In this document: positions 27,158 to 35,133 of the stretch, piece by piece
Layout: each line of letters opens with the position of its first letter
Numbering within the stretch: the first letter of the stretch is position 1
From: CAZCVI01 sp964502145
GTDB lineage: Bacteria > Acidobacteriota > Aminicenantia > UBA2199
NCBI GenBank assembly: GCA_964502145.1
Contig: CAZCVI010000017.1
Location: 1-64,000, forward strand
DNA: 64,000 nucleotides
Direction: 5' to 3'
The notes under the pieces: generated by a model
Told to the model about the DNA's origin: nothing
The model's input: only the letters and a program-made list of their open reading frames with translations
Databases searched by the model: none
Translations under genes and position numbers: made by a program

Positions 27158-27655
27158 CTATTCTACTTTTTTCCCTTCATTATTTATTTTGTCGATATAA
27201 TCAATCACTGTTTGATCAATAACACCTTGTTTCTGGCCCTCGCCAATGAGCAATTTTTGAAGTCCGAGCGTATTGTCCTTAAGGATTGCATTGATCATGC
27301 TTTTATCCGGGCTCTTTTTGTTTTTTACTTCCACATTGGCATTATAAACCAAAAAGGAATCCGTATCAGGCATCGTATCAGAAAGATTCTCCACCAAAAT
27401 CCCATTGTAACCTAAAATATTTGGCGAAACAGTTTCACCTTTTAACACACTGCTCTTGGGAGTCTTTTTAAAGAAGCTTTCGATTTTTTCGATCATATTT
27501 TTATCTGTAACTGTAAATGTAGGGTTCGGTCGCCCGGAAAAAATCAAAATCGTCACTTTAAACCCTTTAACTGCTGGGCTCGCCTCTTGGGCTTCTATGT
27601 AAATACCCGCCATAAATAACACCATCACCACCATAAATGCAATATATTGTTTCAT
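27158..27655 (-). CDS. Small secreted protein of the SGRPNP type, copy 1
   Basis: 165 aa; AGGAGG lies 8 nt before ATG 27655. The signal peptide (1-22) ends at IYIEAQ. The mature part begins with VTILIFSGRPNPTFTVTD, a motif I recognise from uncharacterised secreted proteins, with a predicted beta-rich start and helical end. It is about 85% identical to 29009-29506. It follows a ChW-repeat protein after 22 bp, and the same pair recurs 1.85 kb upstream. Function unknown. Confidence 0.75.
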   Translation of the reverse strand: MKQYIAFMVVMVLFMAGIYIEAQEASPAVKGFKVTILIFSGRPNPTFTVTDKNMIEKIESFFKKTPKSSVLKGETVSPNILGYNGILVENLSDTMPDTDSFLVYNANVEVKNKKSPDKSMINAILKDNTLGLQKLLIGEGQKQGVIDQTVIDYIDKINNEGKKVE

Positions 27656-27677
27656 GTAAAATACCTCCTTTTTGGGC

Positions 27678-28622
27678 TTATTTGATATTGGCTAGGCCTA
27701 TTCCCTGATTGGTGTAGGCGCACGTTAAAAAATAACCACAGAAGAGAGTATAATAACCTCTGTTGGCAGTTTCAGGGTTCGTGATAACTTTTTTGGAGTT
27801 ATCCAGGTTTGTAACCTTAGTCCCACCGGGTTTATGAGACCAATTACCGTTGTTATCCTGACGATACCAATGGTAATCTAAATTCGAGGCAACAACCAGT
27901 GCGATTTTTGTTTTGCCTTGGGGTGGTATAGCACTGGCTGTTGTTGGTTCCAGACCATCGGCCAATGCAGCCTTCACCACGTTCAAGCAATTTATGGTGA
28001 TGTACATACTACCGCCTGCCCGACCGGGTTGGGCATAGGTATCAGTGCGTTTGTTGTTGGCATAGTTATAACAATTATTAAGATGTTGAATGGTACAGCC
28101 ATCATTCCAAAACGCAGGCGCATAAGGGGGCACCCTGCAAGTGGTGGCGGGAGCCAGTTTTATTTCGATTGCCTCCATGCGTCTATTTTCACCGGTGGTG
28201 CCGGCGGTTTGACCATCGGTTACCCAGTCCAACCACCCTTTTTCTGCCACATGGGCCCGATATTGTAGGGCGTATCCAAGAGGAGGATTGGCCAGTGTTA
28301 TCTGAATCGCTTCCATTCCTTTACTTTGACCCGTGGTGCCAGCGATTTGTCCGATTACCTTCCAAGATTGCCAGCCAATTCCTGTCACGTGGACCCGATA
28401 CTTCAGCCCCATTCGCAAAAGTTGGAAATTTAGAGTAATTTGAACTGCTTCCATTTGTCGATTTTGGCCAACCGTTCCAGCAGTTTGTCCATCAGACATC
28501 CAGGGTTGCCAGCCAATTCCTGACACGTTGACCCGATAATTAACAGAAGCCCCTTCGAGTGAATTCCCTAATACTAACAATCCCATTAGGAAAATCATGA
28601 CCAATACTTTTTTTAATGTCAT
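27678..28622 (-). CDS. Secreted ChW-repeat protein with a C-terminal Cys/His domain, copy 1
   Basis: 314 aa from ATG 28622 (AGGAGGAAC before it); an upstream frame extension has no ribosome binding site. The signal peptide ends near LEGAS. Three ChW-like repeats of about 47 residues follow, each with GIGWQPW/GWLDWV and a GQTAGTTGQ-x-MEAIQI strand. The C-terminal 130 residues hold NNCYNYANNKRTDTYAQPG, DYHWYRQDNNGNWSHKPGG and CGYFLTC. The conserved Cys and His look like a papain-type dyad, but this is my inference. ChW repeats are known from clostridial surface proteins. It forms a unit with the SGRPNP gene. Confidence 0.75.
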   Translation of the reverse strand: MTLKKVLVMIFLMGLLVLGNSLEGASVNYRVNVSGIGWQPWMSDGQTAGTVGQNRQMEAVQITLNFQLLRMGLKYRVHVTGIGWQSWKVIGQIAGTTGQSKGMEAIQITLANPPLGYALQYRAHVAEKGWLDWVTDGQTAGTTGENRRMEAIEIKLAPATTCRVPPYAPAFWNDGCTIQHLNNCYNYANNKRTDTYAQPGRAGGSMYITINCLNVVKAALADGLEPTTASAIPPQGKTKIALVVASNLDYHWYRQDNNGNWSHKPGGTKVTNLDNSKKVITNPETANRGYYTLFCGYFLTCAYTNQGIGLANIK

Positions 28623-28823
28623 ATTTGTTCCTCCTTTAATTGATTGAACCATTAACATGTTTTGGTTCATCGTGAAATGGACAACGATAAAAGACCTTTA
28701 AGTGTGCAAGAACCATTCTTTCAAAAAGGCAGAAATATATATTACCTCTAAATTGGCCAAAAATCAAGAGTTGCGGTATTTTTTCAGCAATTCTCCTGTT
28801 TTCTTATTGTATAACGGAAACCG

Positions 28824-28888
28824 TTTTTATTCCAACCGGAAAAAAAGCCACTCGGCCTCCTGTCCCGATATGATTACCCAGATGAATG
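28824..28888 (-). pseudogene. 3' fragment of the 30664 lipoprotein gene left by duplication
   Basis: Identical over 65 of 65 bases to 30661-30725, the last codons and stop of the lipoprotein gene (ending EWLFFRLE). Only this tail is present and it has no start. It marks the right boundary of the duplicated segment; similarity beyond 28888 stops abruptly. The remaining bases of 28623-29008 hold the second terminator and no gene. Confidence 0.85.
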
Positions 28889-28953
28889 AAAAGTGAGATG
28901 CCGTTGTCAATGAAGTTGCGCCACACCTGAAGGAGAATAAGAATAGAAAAGAA

Positions 28954-28997
28954 AAGAGGAGAAGACGTAGAAATGGAAAATCTTTTCTTCTCCTCTT
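28954..28997 (-). terminator. Hairpin after the second secreted-protein pair
   Basis: Arms AAGAGGAGAAGA (28954-28965) and TCTTCTCCTCTT (28986-28997), the duplicate of 27093-27136. A T-rich run follows on the minus strand. Confidence 0.6.
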
Positions 28998-29008
28998 CTC
29001 TTATTTTT

Positions 29009-29506
29009 CTATTCTACTTTTTTCTCTTCAATATTTGTTTTGTCGATATAATCGATTACTTTTTGATCAATAACACCTTGCTTTTGGGCCTCTGCAATGA
29101 GCATTTTTTGGAGTTCGAGGGTATTGTCACTAAGCATTTCATTTATCATGCTTTTATCGGCACTCTTTTTGTTTTTTACTTCCACATTCGCATTATAAAC
29201 CAAAAAGAAATCCGTATCAGGCATCTTATCAGAAAGGTTCTCCACCAATATCCCATTGTAACCTAAAATATTAGGTGAAACGGTTTCACCTTTTAACACT
29301 TTGTCCTTGGGCGTATTTTTAAAGAAGCTTTCGATTTTTTCGATCATATTTTTATCTGTAACTGTAAATGTGGGGTTCGGTCGCCCGGAATAAATCAAAA
29401 TTGTTACTTTAAACCCTTTGACCGTTTGACTCACATCTTGGGCTTCTATGTAAATGCCCGCCATAAATAACAACATCACCGCGATAATTGCAATATAATG
29501 TTTCAT
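29009..29506 (-). CDS. Small secreted protein of the SGRPNP type, copy 2
   Basis: 165 aa. ATG 29506 is used because AGGAGG lies 8 nt upstream; a 20-codon extension overlaps the previous gene and is unlikely. The signal peptide ends at IYIEAQ, and ILIYSGRPNPTFTVTD follows. It differs from copy 1 mainly near the C-terminus (MLSDNTLELQKMLIAEAQ). Paired with the ChW-repeat gene 22 bp upstream. Function unknown. Confidence 0.75.
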   Translation of the reverse strand: MKHYIAIIAVMLLFMAGIYIEAQDVSQTVKGFKVTILIYSGRPNPTFTVTDKNMIEKIESFFKNTPKDKVLKGETVSPNILGYNGILVENLSDKMPDTDFFLVYNANVEVKNKKSADKSMINEMLSDNTLELQKMLIAEAQKQGVIDQKVIDYIDKTNIEEKKVE

Positions 29507-29528
29507 GTTAAATACCTCCTTTTTTGGT

Positions 29529-30473
29529 TTATTGGATATTGGCATGGCCTTGTCCCTGACTGACATTGGAGCACGTTAAAAAATAACCGCAGAAGATAGT
29601 ATATGAGCCTCGATTGGCGGTTTCAGGGTTAGTGATCACATTTCCGGAGTTATCCCGGTTTGTAGCCATTGTCCCACCGGGTTTATGAGACCAATAACCG
29701 TTATTATCCTTCCGATACCAATGGAAATCCCAATTCAGAGCAACAACCAGTGCGATTTTTGTTTTGCCTTGGGGTGGTATAGCACTGGCTGTTGTCGATG
29801 TCAGACCATCAGACAATGAACCATTTTTCACTTCCAAGCACGTAATGCTGGAGTACATATGGCCACTTGCCCGACCAGGTTGGGCGAATGTATCTGTGCG
29901 CTTGTTGTTGGCATAGTTATAACAATTATTTCTATATTGAATGGTACCACCGTTATTCCAATACGCTGGCGCATAAGGGGGCACACTGCAAGTGGGTGGG
30001 GAGACCAATAGTATCTGGAGCGCTTCCATTCGTTTACTTTGTCCGATGGTACCTGCGGTTTGACCGTCGACTACCCAGGATTTCCAACCTTCGCCTGCCA
30101 CATGGGCACGATATTTTATGGAGTATCCCGAAGGTGGATTGACCAAATATATTTGAATCGCCTCCATCTGTCGACTTTGACTTGTAGTACCAGCGGTTTT
30201 ACCGCTTGACACCATGGGTAACCAACCAATACCTGCCACATGGGCCCGATATACGATGGTCATTGGTGAAAATGATGAATTTAGAGTGATAACAGCCGCC
30301 TCCATCCGTCGACTTTGACCAACTGTTCCGGCAGTTTGTCCATCAGACACCCAGGGTAACCAGCTAAGTCCCGCCACGTGGGCCCGATATGTAACAGAAG
30401 CCCCTTCTAATGAATTCCCTAATAATAACAATCCGATTAGGGAAATCATGACCAATACTTTTTTTAATGTCAT
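29529..30473 (-). CDS. Secreted ChW-repeat protein with a C-terminal Cys/His domain, copy 2
   Basis: 314 aa; AGGAGG lies upstream of ATG 30473. Same plan as copy 1: signal peptide, three ChW-like repeats (HVAGLSWLPWVSDGQ, HVAGIGWLPMVSSGK, HVAGEGWKSWVVDGQ), then the domain with NNCYNYANNKRTDTFAQPG and DFHWYRKDNNGYWSHKPGG. Cys and His are kept in both copies. The repeats have diverged more than the C-terminal domain, as expected if the latter is catalytic or binding. It is the upstream member of the tandem duplication. Confidence 0.75.
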   Translation of the reverse strand: MTLKKVLVMISLIGLLLLGNSLEGASVTYRAHVAGLSWLPWVSDGQTAGTVGQSRRMEAAVITLNSSFSPMTIVYRAHVAGIGWLPMVSSGKTAGTTSQSRQMEAIQIYLVNPPSGYSIKYRAHVAGEGWKSWVVDGQTAGTIGQSKRMEALQILLVSPPTCSVPPYAPAYWNNGGTIQYRNNCYNYANNKRTDTFAQPGRASGHMYSSITCLEVKNGSLSDGLTSTTASAIPPQGKTKIALVVALNWDFHWYRKDNNGYWSHKPGGTMATNRDNSGNVITNPETANRGSYTIFCGYFLTCSNVSQGQGHANIQ

Positions 30474-30663
30474 TTTTTGTTCCTCCTTTATTTGATTGAA
30501 TCATTAACATAAGTTTACTTACATTGTCTTCTACTTTTTTTTCCCATGGCCACCTATTGTTGTCCAATATGAAAATGAGGCCTCAGAGAATTGTTTGCAG
30601 AAAGTAACTCCCAGACAGGCGAATGAATTCTCCCGTCTTCTTATTTTAAAACCGAAACCATTT

Positions 30664-31167
30664 TTATTCCAACCGGAAAAAAAGCCACTCGGCCTCCTGT
30701 CCCGATATGATTACCCAGATGAATGGGTTGTCCCGTGTGGCATCCAGGGTTAAAATCTGTTTGCCGCCGCTGCATACTGCGGTTTGGGTGGTGCCGTCGC
30801 GCTGCGTGGCCACGATGCGTGCTTCGTTACCATGGCCGTGAACTTCTGCGGTAACAGCACATACACGACAGGATAATTGCGAGAACAATAACATCAGCGC
30901 GGCATCTTTTTTATTGCCGCTACCGGGGGGAACTTCTTGCCAGCCCCGAAGCCGGAGCGAAGTACCCTCCCGTTTAATTTCGCCATATAGGCGGATAGCG
31001 GTTACTTTATCCACTGTAAATACGGTAGGGAGAGGGGCAAGGGGTAATTGGGAGAAATGCAGGGCACTTTTACCCGCTCTGGTGCAGCACACTTTTTCAT
31101 CATTGCCGCAACTGCTGGGAACCAGGATTAATACTGCAATCAGGCAAATAGAAGCGAACGTTTTCAT
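30664..31167 (-). CDS. Hypothetical lipoprotein
   Basis: 167 aa from ATG 31167, chosen because the lipoprotein signal MKTFASICLIAVLILVPSSC begins there; the longer frame is out of character. The mature part has a Cys pair (VCC), a later LSCRVCAV and no domain I recognise. It is predicted to be mostly beta. It lies upstream of the duplicated pair on the same strand, and its 3' end was copied along with it. Function unknown. Confidence 0.6.
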   Translation of the reverse strand: MKTFASICLIAVLILVPSSCGNDEKVCCTRAGKSALHFSQLPLAPLPTVFTVDKVTAIRLYGEIKREGTSLRLRGWQEVPPGSGNKKDAALMLLFSQLSCRVCAVTAEVHGHGNEARIVATQRDGTTQTAVCSGGKQILTLDATRDNPFIWVIISGQEAEWLFFRLE

Positions 31168-31345
31168 CTTGCTTTTCCCCCTCTCTGTTTTTGACATGCA
31201 TGATACTATTCCGAGTGACACGGATTTCGATTGGTTATAGAGAACTAAGAAATAAAAAGGGCAGGCGAAATCATTCTCTCCCCATTCACTCTTCACGAGT
31301 CATTTGCCTGCCCATTTTACTTTTCTTGGATGACGAGGTAAAAAC

Positions 31346-32878
31346 TTAAAAGCGGAAGATCAAGCCGAGATGAGTGGTTAAAAATACTGGGTCTTCTGTG
31401 TAGTATTGGGCGTCTTTGGCAGTGGTCAGGATGTGATGATAATCGGCTCCCAGTTCTAATACCATGCTAGGATTTAAGGTGAGGTTAAGCCCGCCGCCCA
31501 CGTTAAATCCAGGTTGGGTGGGACCGGTTTTGGGGATATAGAAACCAAAACCGCTATTTACATAGGGTCTCAGCATATTGGTGGAGAATTCCCATTTTAA
31601 GTTTGCCGAGAAGTTCCACCAGTGGGTGTTGCCCAGATAGGAGACGTTATGTTTGGGTCTAAAATGGTTGAAGCCTGCAAAAGCGACGGCTGAGAACTGC
31701 GGGGTAAAATGGTAGTCAAAGTTGATACCATACATATAACTGCTTCTATAGAGGATGCCGAAATCGGTCATGGGATAGGTGAGGCCACCATGGAGGCTGA
31801 AGGAATATTTGCCAAGCACTGTACTCTTAACCCGTGGTCTTAAACTCAACGTAACTCCGCCCATTGTTTCATATCTCGTATTAGGTGGCGTACCAAAAAG
31901 CCCTTCCTGGGTAATGGAAACGGTCACTTCCTGATTGGGTATCCTTTCCTCCATTCGGACGCTGTCCATTGTAGCGGGTTGCGGTTTTTCCGTTGGGGTG
32001 TTTATGTTCAGTGTTACCAGTCTTTGTTCAAGTGGTCTTAATGTGATTTCCTCGGGTTGAGGAATTTCCCAATTCGATACCACATTGGGAATTATTCTGA
32101 TTCTGGTTCTCAATTCAGCGTCTGTCGGATTGCTTATATACATACTGATGTCGAATGGTTTACCCCAGTTAGGATTTACTTCAAAAATATTTCTCAGGGT
32201 GATGTTATTATCGTTTCTGACAATGTAATCAGGATTGAGTTGTTTGGCAGATACGGGATCCTGGCAGCAATCGGTAATAGCTAAAAGACAAAAGTGTATG
32301 GGTTTCGTGTGATCGATTCTTGGAACTGTCCAATCGAATACTGTATATTGCGGTTGGTTCGCTTGGAGATTGATAATGAATTTTTGTCCGACAAAGTTTC
32401 CTCTGGCTAGACCCAGGGGGGGGCCGGGAAATTGGGTCCAAAATCCAATAGGTAATTGTGGTAGCCCTCCACCGGCATAAGCCCAATATAGGTTAACGGT
32501 AACTACTGTGGCGGTTATAACGCCCCGGTTGTGTACCTGCAAGTAAACTCTATTACGCTTGCCAGGGATTACTTTTTCATCTTTTATTTTCTCGAAAGAT
32601 GTAACGTATTGAAAAGGCGGGGCATCAAACTTGATGTCCGGGCTTATCCACCACCAATTGGGAGTGGGAGTATTGCCATTATCCGCGGGATTATCTCTTA
32701 TGTAAATATCCACGAGTTTGCGGTTCAGTAATTGGGCTTTTTCCTGCACCCTTTCTTGCTCTCCTCCTGGTTCCTGGGCGTTAATGCACTGAACATTCAT
32801 TGCCCATAAAACAATCAACAGAATCAATAAGGAATTAACCCCCACGGTTAAGATGGAATAAATTTTTCTTTTACTCAT
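31346..32878 (-). CDS. Outer-membrane beta-barrel protein with an Ig/CARDB-like N-terminal region
   Basis: 510 aa; AGGAGG lies 9 nt upstream. The signal peptide ends at CINAQ. Residues about 60-310 look like beta-sandwich domains of the CARDB type (VYLQVHNRGVITATVVTVNL, VTLNINTPTEK). From about 345 an OmpA-like eight-strand barrel begins (YSFSLHGGLTYPMTDFG, MYGINFDYHF, LRPYVNSGFGFYIP) and ends THLGLIFRF with a terminal Phe, as Bam-assembled proteins do. It supports a Gram-negative envelope. A promoter-like repeat lies upstream at 32941. Confidence 0.75.
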   Translation of the reverse strand: MSKRKIYSILTVGVNSLLILLIVLWAMNVQCINAQEPGGEQERVQEKAQLLNRKLVDIYIRDNPADNGNTPTPNWWWISPDIKFDAPPFQYVTSFEKIKDEKVIPGKRNRVYLQVHNRGVITATVVTVNLYWAYAGGGLPQLPIGFWTQFPGPPLGLARGNFVGQKFIINLQANQPQYTVFDWTVPRIDHTKPIHFCLLAITDCCQDPVSAKQLNPDYIVRNDNNITLRNIFEVNPNWGKPFDISMYISNPTDAELRTRIRIIPNVVSNWEIPQPEEITLRPLEQRLVTLNINTPTEKPQPATMDSVRMEERIPNQEVTVSITQEGLFGTPPNTRYETMGGVTLSLRPRVKSTVLGKYSFSLHGGLTYPMTDFGILYRSSYMYGINFDYHFTPQFSAVAFAGFNHFRPKHNVSYLGNTHWWNFSANLKWEFSTNMLRPYVNSGFGFYIPKTGPTQPGFNVGGGLNLTLNPSMVLELGADYHHILTTAKDAQYYTEDPVFLTTHLGLIFRF

Positions 32879-32940
32879 TTGTTTTTCCTCCTACTCATCT
32901 TTCTGTTTTATTTTTTTAATAAAACGATTTGTACTACTAT

Positions 32941-33057
32941 AATATAGTATAATCCCTGAGTTTTTATTCCAAGTTTATAAGGATGGATATCTTTTTATTT
33001 TAATGCTGGATTAGAGAGGGTTTTGAGATGTCAATCTTTATAAAGATTGATATGAAT
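32941..33057 (-). promoter_or_regulatory. Duplicated promoter-operator region, copy 1
   Basis: Aligns without gaps to 35011-35127 with 11 differences in 117 bp. On the minus strand TTGGAA (32972-32967), 17 bp, TACTAT (32949-32944) make a promoter for the outer-membrane protein gene. The segment 33031-33050 is the perfect 20-bp palindrome TCAATCTTTATAAAGATTGA, a likely binding site or hairpin. Confidence 0.6.
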
Positions 33058-33678
33058 GAACATGAATTGCGAATAATTAAGATTAATTTGGTTCGTTTTG
33101 GTTCGTTCTCATTTCAAGTGGCCTGGATTCACCGCCAAATCTATTAAATGACGGAATGTGGCGAGGGATGAAAGGATTTTTATTGGCAAGAATGACTCTG
33201 AAATACCCATTTAAAAGGAATGAAGTACAAAATTTAGATTGACAAAAATAATCATTCCAGGAAATGTCTGTTCATAAAAAAAAACATGTCCCATCCGGGC
33301 TTCACTTGTTTGTTTTTACCTATTCCCGGCAGAAAATACCTGATTAAAGCTCCAAAACATGGATTAATTCATGCTTTAGAGGCGACCTTTTTAAATGGCC
33401 AAAATTTCAACGATCTTTCCTAAAACGACATCAACCAGTGCTTCCATCCAAAAGTAAAATTTGCGGCATTTACGGGGGTTTTTCTTGAAACATTTTGTTA
33501 TCAGCATTCTTCGCGGTCGATTAAAAGCTCTATAAACCGAATCCCAGCGTCACGACTCGTTAAGTCTTCCTTACCATTTTATTTTTTATACCTTGCTTGT
33601 TGAAATCTTAACCAGAAACTTCCTCAAGCTTCGTCGATGAAATTCAAGTTATAGCCTTCATCACCCTATCTTATCAGT
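33058..33678. other. Gene-poor spacer before the 22-bp array
   Basis: I see no gene with a credible start. A solo repeat end lies at 33117-33139. A minus-strand stretch near 33400-33490 is unbroken for about 20 codons but has no recognisable product. Confidence 0.4.
33117..33139. repeat. Solo end of the hairpin element family (element G)
   Basis: GTGGCCTGGATTCACCGCCA, followed by AAT, matches the left end of element D almost exactly, but no 9-nt core or right end follows. It is probably a decayed or deleted copy. Confidence 0.6.
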
Positions 33679-34152
33679 GATGCTTTTGCAAACCATCACT
33701 GATGCTTTCGAAAACCATCACTGATGCTTTCGCAAACCATCACCGATGCTTTCGAAAACCATCACCGATGCTTTCGAAAACCATCACCGATGCTTTCGAA
33801 AACCATCACCNNNNNNNNNNNNNNNNNNNNNNNNNNNNNNNNNNNNNNNNNNNNNNNNNNNNNNNNNNNNNNNNNNNNNNNNNNNNNNNNNNNNNNNNNN
33901 NNNNNNNNNNGATGCTTTTGGAAACCATCACCGATGCTTTTGCAAACCATCGCCGATGCTTTCGCAAACCATCACCGATGCTTTTGAAAACCATCACCGA
34001 TGCTTTCGCAAACCATCACCGATGCTTTTGGAAACCATCACTGATGCTTTCGCAAACCATCACCGATGCTTTCAAAAACCATCACCGATGCTTTTACAAA
34101 CCATCACCGATGCTTTCACAAACCATCACTGATGCTTTCGAAAACCATCACC
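33679..34152. repeat. 22-bp tandem repeat array interrupted by an assembly gap
   Basis: Units of 22 bp start GATGCTTT and end CCATCACC or CCATCACT; six complete copies precede and eleven follow a run of 100 N. Variation is concentrated at two or three positions in the middle (TTCGAAAA, TTCGCAAA, TTTGGAAA, TTTGCAAA). Because 22 is not a multiple of three, all three plus frames stay open and read the same 22-residue peptide cyclically. There is no ribosome binding site, so I treat it as non-coding. It is not CRISPR: there are no spacers. Confidence 0.9.
33811..33910. other. Assembly gap of 100 N inside the repeat array
   Basis: Exactly 100 undetermined bases bounded on both sides by complete repeat units. 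The round length suggests a placeholder, so the true array length is unknown. Confidence 0.95.
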
Positions 34153-34403
34153 GATCATTTGATGATTTGTAGTCTACAATTTCGAAATTATCACCGGTAG
34201 CCCGCCAGTTCCTTATTTGTATGCATCGACCTACAGGCAAGCGTTTTATTTTTGCTTTCTACGGACATTAGTCTATTAGACTTTTAATTTACAGGTAAAG
34301 CAAGTCCAATTTCCATATATTATTACTTTTTAATCTCCTCTATTACCAAATAAAATGGCTTAAGTTTTAAAGTTAATTTAATCGTCCCGATAATTTAAGT
34401 ATT

Positions 34404-34442
34404 AAAAAAAAAGCCTGTTGCGGTTAGGCAACAGGCTTTTTT
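34404..34442 (-). terminator. Strong intrinsic terminator
   Basis: An 11-bp perfect stem (AAGCCTGTTGC at 34411-34421, GCAACAGGCTT at 34428-34438) with a 6-nt loop, flanked by A8 and T6, so it works in either direction. It lies beyond the stop of the small secreted protein gene. A second, looser inverted repeat (GTCAGGTG at 34447, CACCTGAC at 34498-34505) lies in between. Confidence 0.85.
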
Positions 34443-34516
34443 AAATGTCAGGTGAGACAATCGGTTATTGGTATTGTACTTAACGAGTTGGTCTCACCAC
34501 CTGACTGGCCTTTTTT

Positions 34517-34849
34517 CTAAAACTTGTTATAAATGTACATGAAAGTATGGTCGTTGAAACATGCCCAATAACGACGGAAAGGTTCACCTTGTTTTATGTA
34601 CAAATCGTTTACACCAGGAAAATACCAAGTGGACCAACCACCCTTTCTCCACTTGATTTTGTAAGCGACAATATCCCTTCCCAAAATTTGCATGTCCACA
34701 TTCAAATTCAAACAGTTGGTAACCCACAGGTTATTCCCGATCGGACCACTATTGACCTCCGTTCCTGTTCCTTGCTGGGGAACTGACTGGGCAGACGAAA
34801 TCGAAACAAACGCTAAAACAAACAGCAGAATCAAAATACTTTTTTTCAT
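34517..34849 (-). CDS. Small secreted protein, unknown family
   Basis: 110 aa from ATG 34849; GGAG lies 12 nt upstream. An alternative GTG at 34858 is too close to it. The signal peptide (about 1-20) ends at SISSAQ. The mature part has two Cys and many aromatic residues (WRKGGWSTWYFPGV, FRRYWACFNDHTF), suggesting a compact beta domain. Its promoter region is the second copy of the 117-bp repeat, and the propeller-AraC gene lies just upstream. Function unknown. Confidence 0.65.
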   Translation of the reverse strand: MKKSILILLFVLAFVSISSAQSVPQQGTGTEVNSGPIGNNLWVTNCLNLNVDMQILGRDIVAYKIKWRKGGWSTWYFPGVNDLYIKQGEPFRRYWACFNDHTFMYIYNKF

Positions 34850-35010
34850 GATGCTCACTTTCTCCTTTTTTGTGATTTATATTATTTTTAAAACTCTTCT
34901 TATTCTCTAATCTATCCTGACTTCTTTTTAACCACAACCAATTTCCTCTAACCGATTATTCCAGTTCGTATTATCAATGTCTTACCAGAACATCCGTTGT
35001 GATTACCATA

Positions 35011-35127
35011 AATATAGTATAATCCTCGGCTTTTTGTTCCATGTTTATAAGGATGGATATCTTTTTTTTTTAATGCTGGATAGGAAAGGGTTTTGAAATG
35101 TCAATCTTTATAAAGATTGATATGAAT
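35011..35127 (-). promoter_or_regulatory. Duplicated promoter-operator region, copy 2
   Basis: Near-identical to 32941-33057. The minus strand reads ATGGAA (35042-35037), 17 bp, TACTAT (35019-35014). The 20-bp palindrome sits at 35101-35120, only 14 bp beyond the stop of the propeller-AraC gene. It probably drives the small secreted protein gene. Confidence 0.6.
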
Positions 35128-35133
35128 GGCGGT

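Noticed and set aside
33028..33147. 39-codon frame reading through the 20-bp palindrome and a solo repeat end
   Set aside because: It consists of repeat sequence and has no conserved features.
33679..34152. Possible CRISPR array or repetitive surface protein gene
   Set aside because: Units are contiguous without spacers, and the open frames come only from the 22-bp period; there is no ribosome binding site, signal peptide or stop-codon selection.
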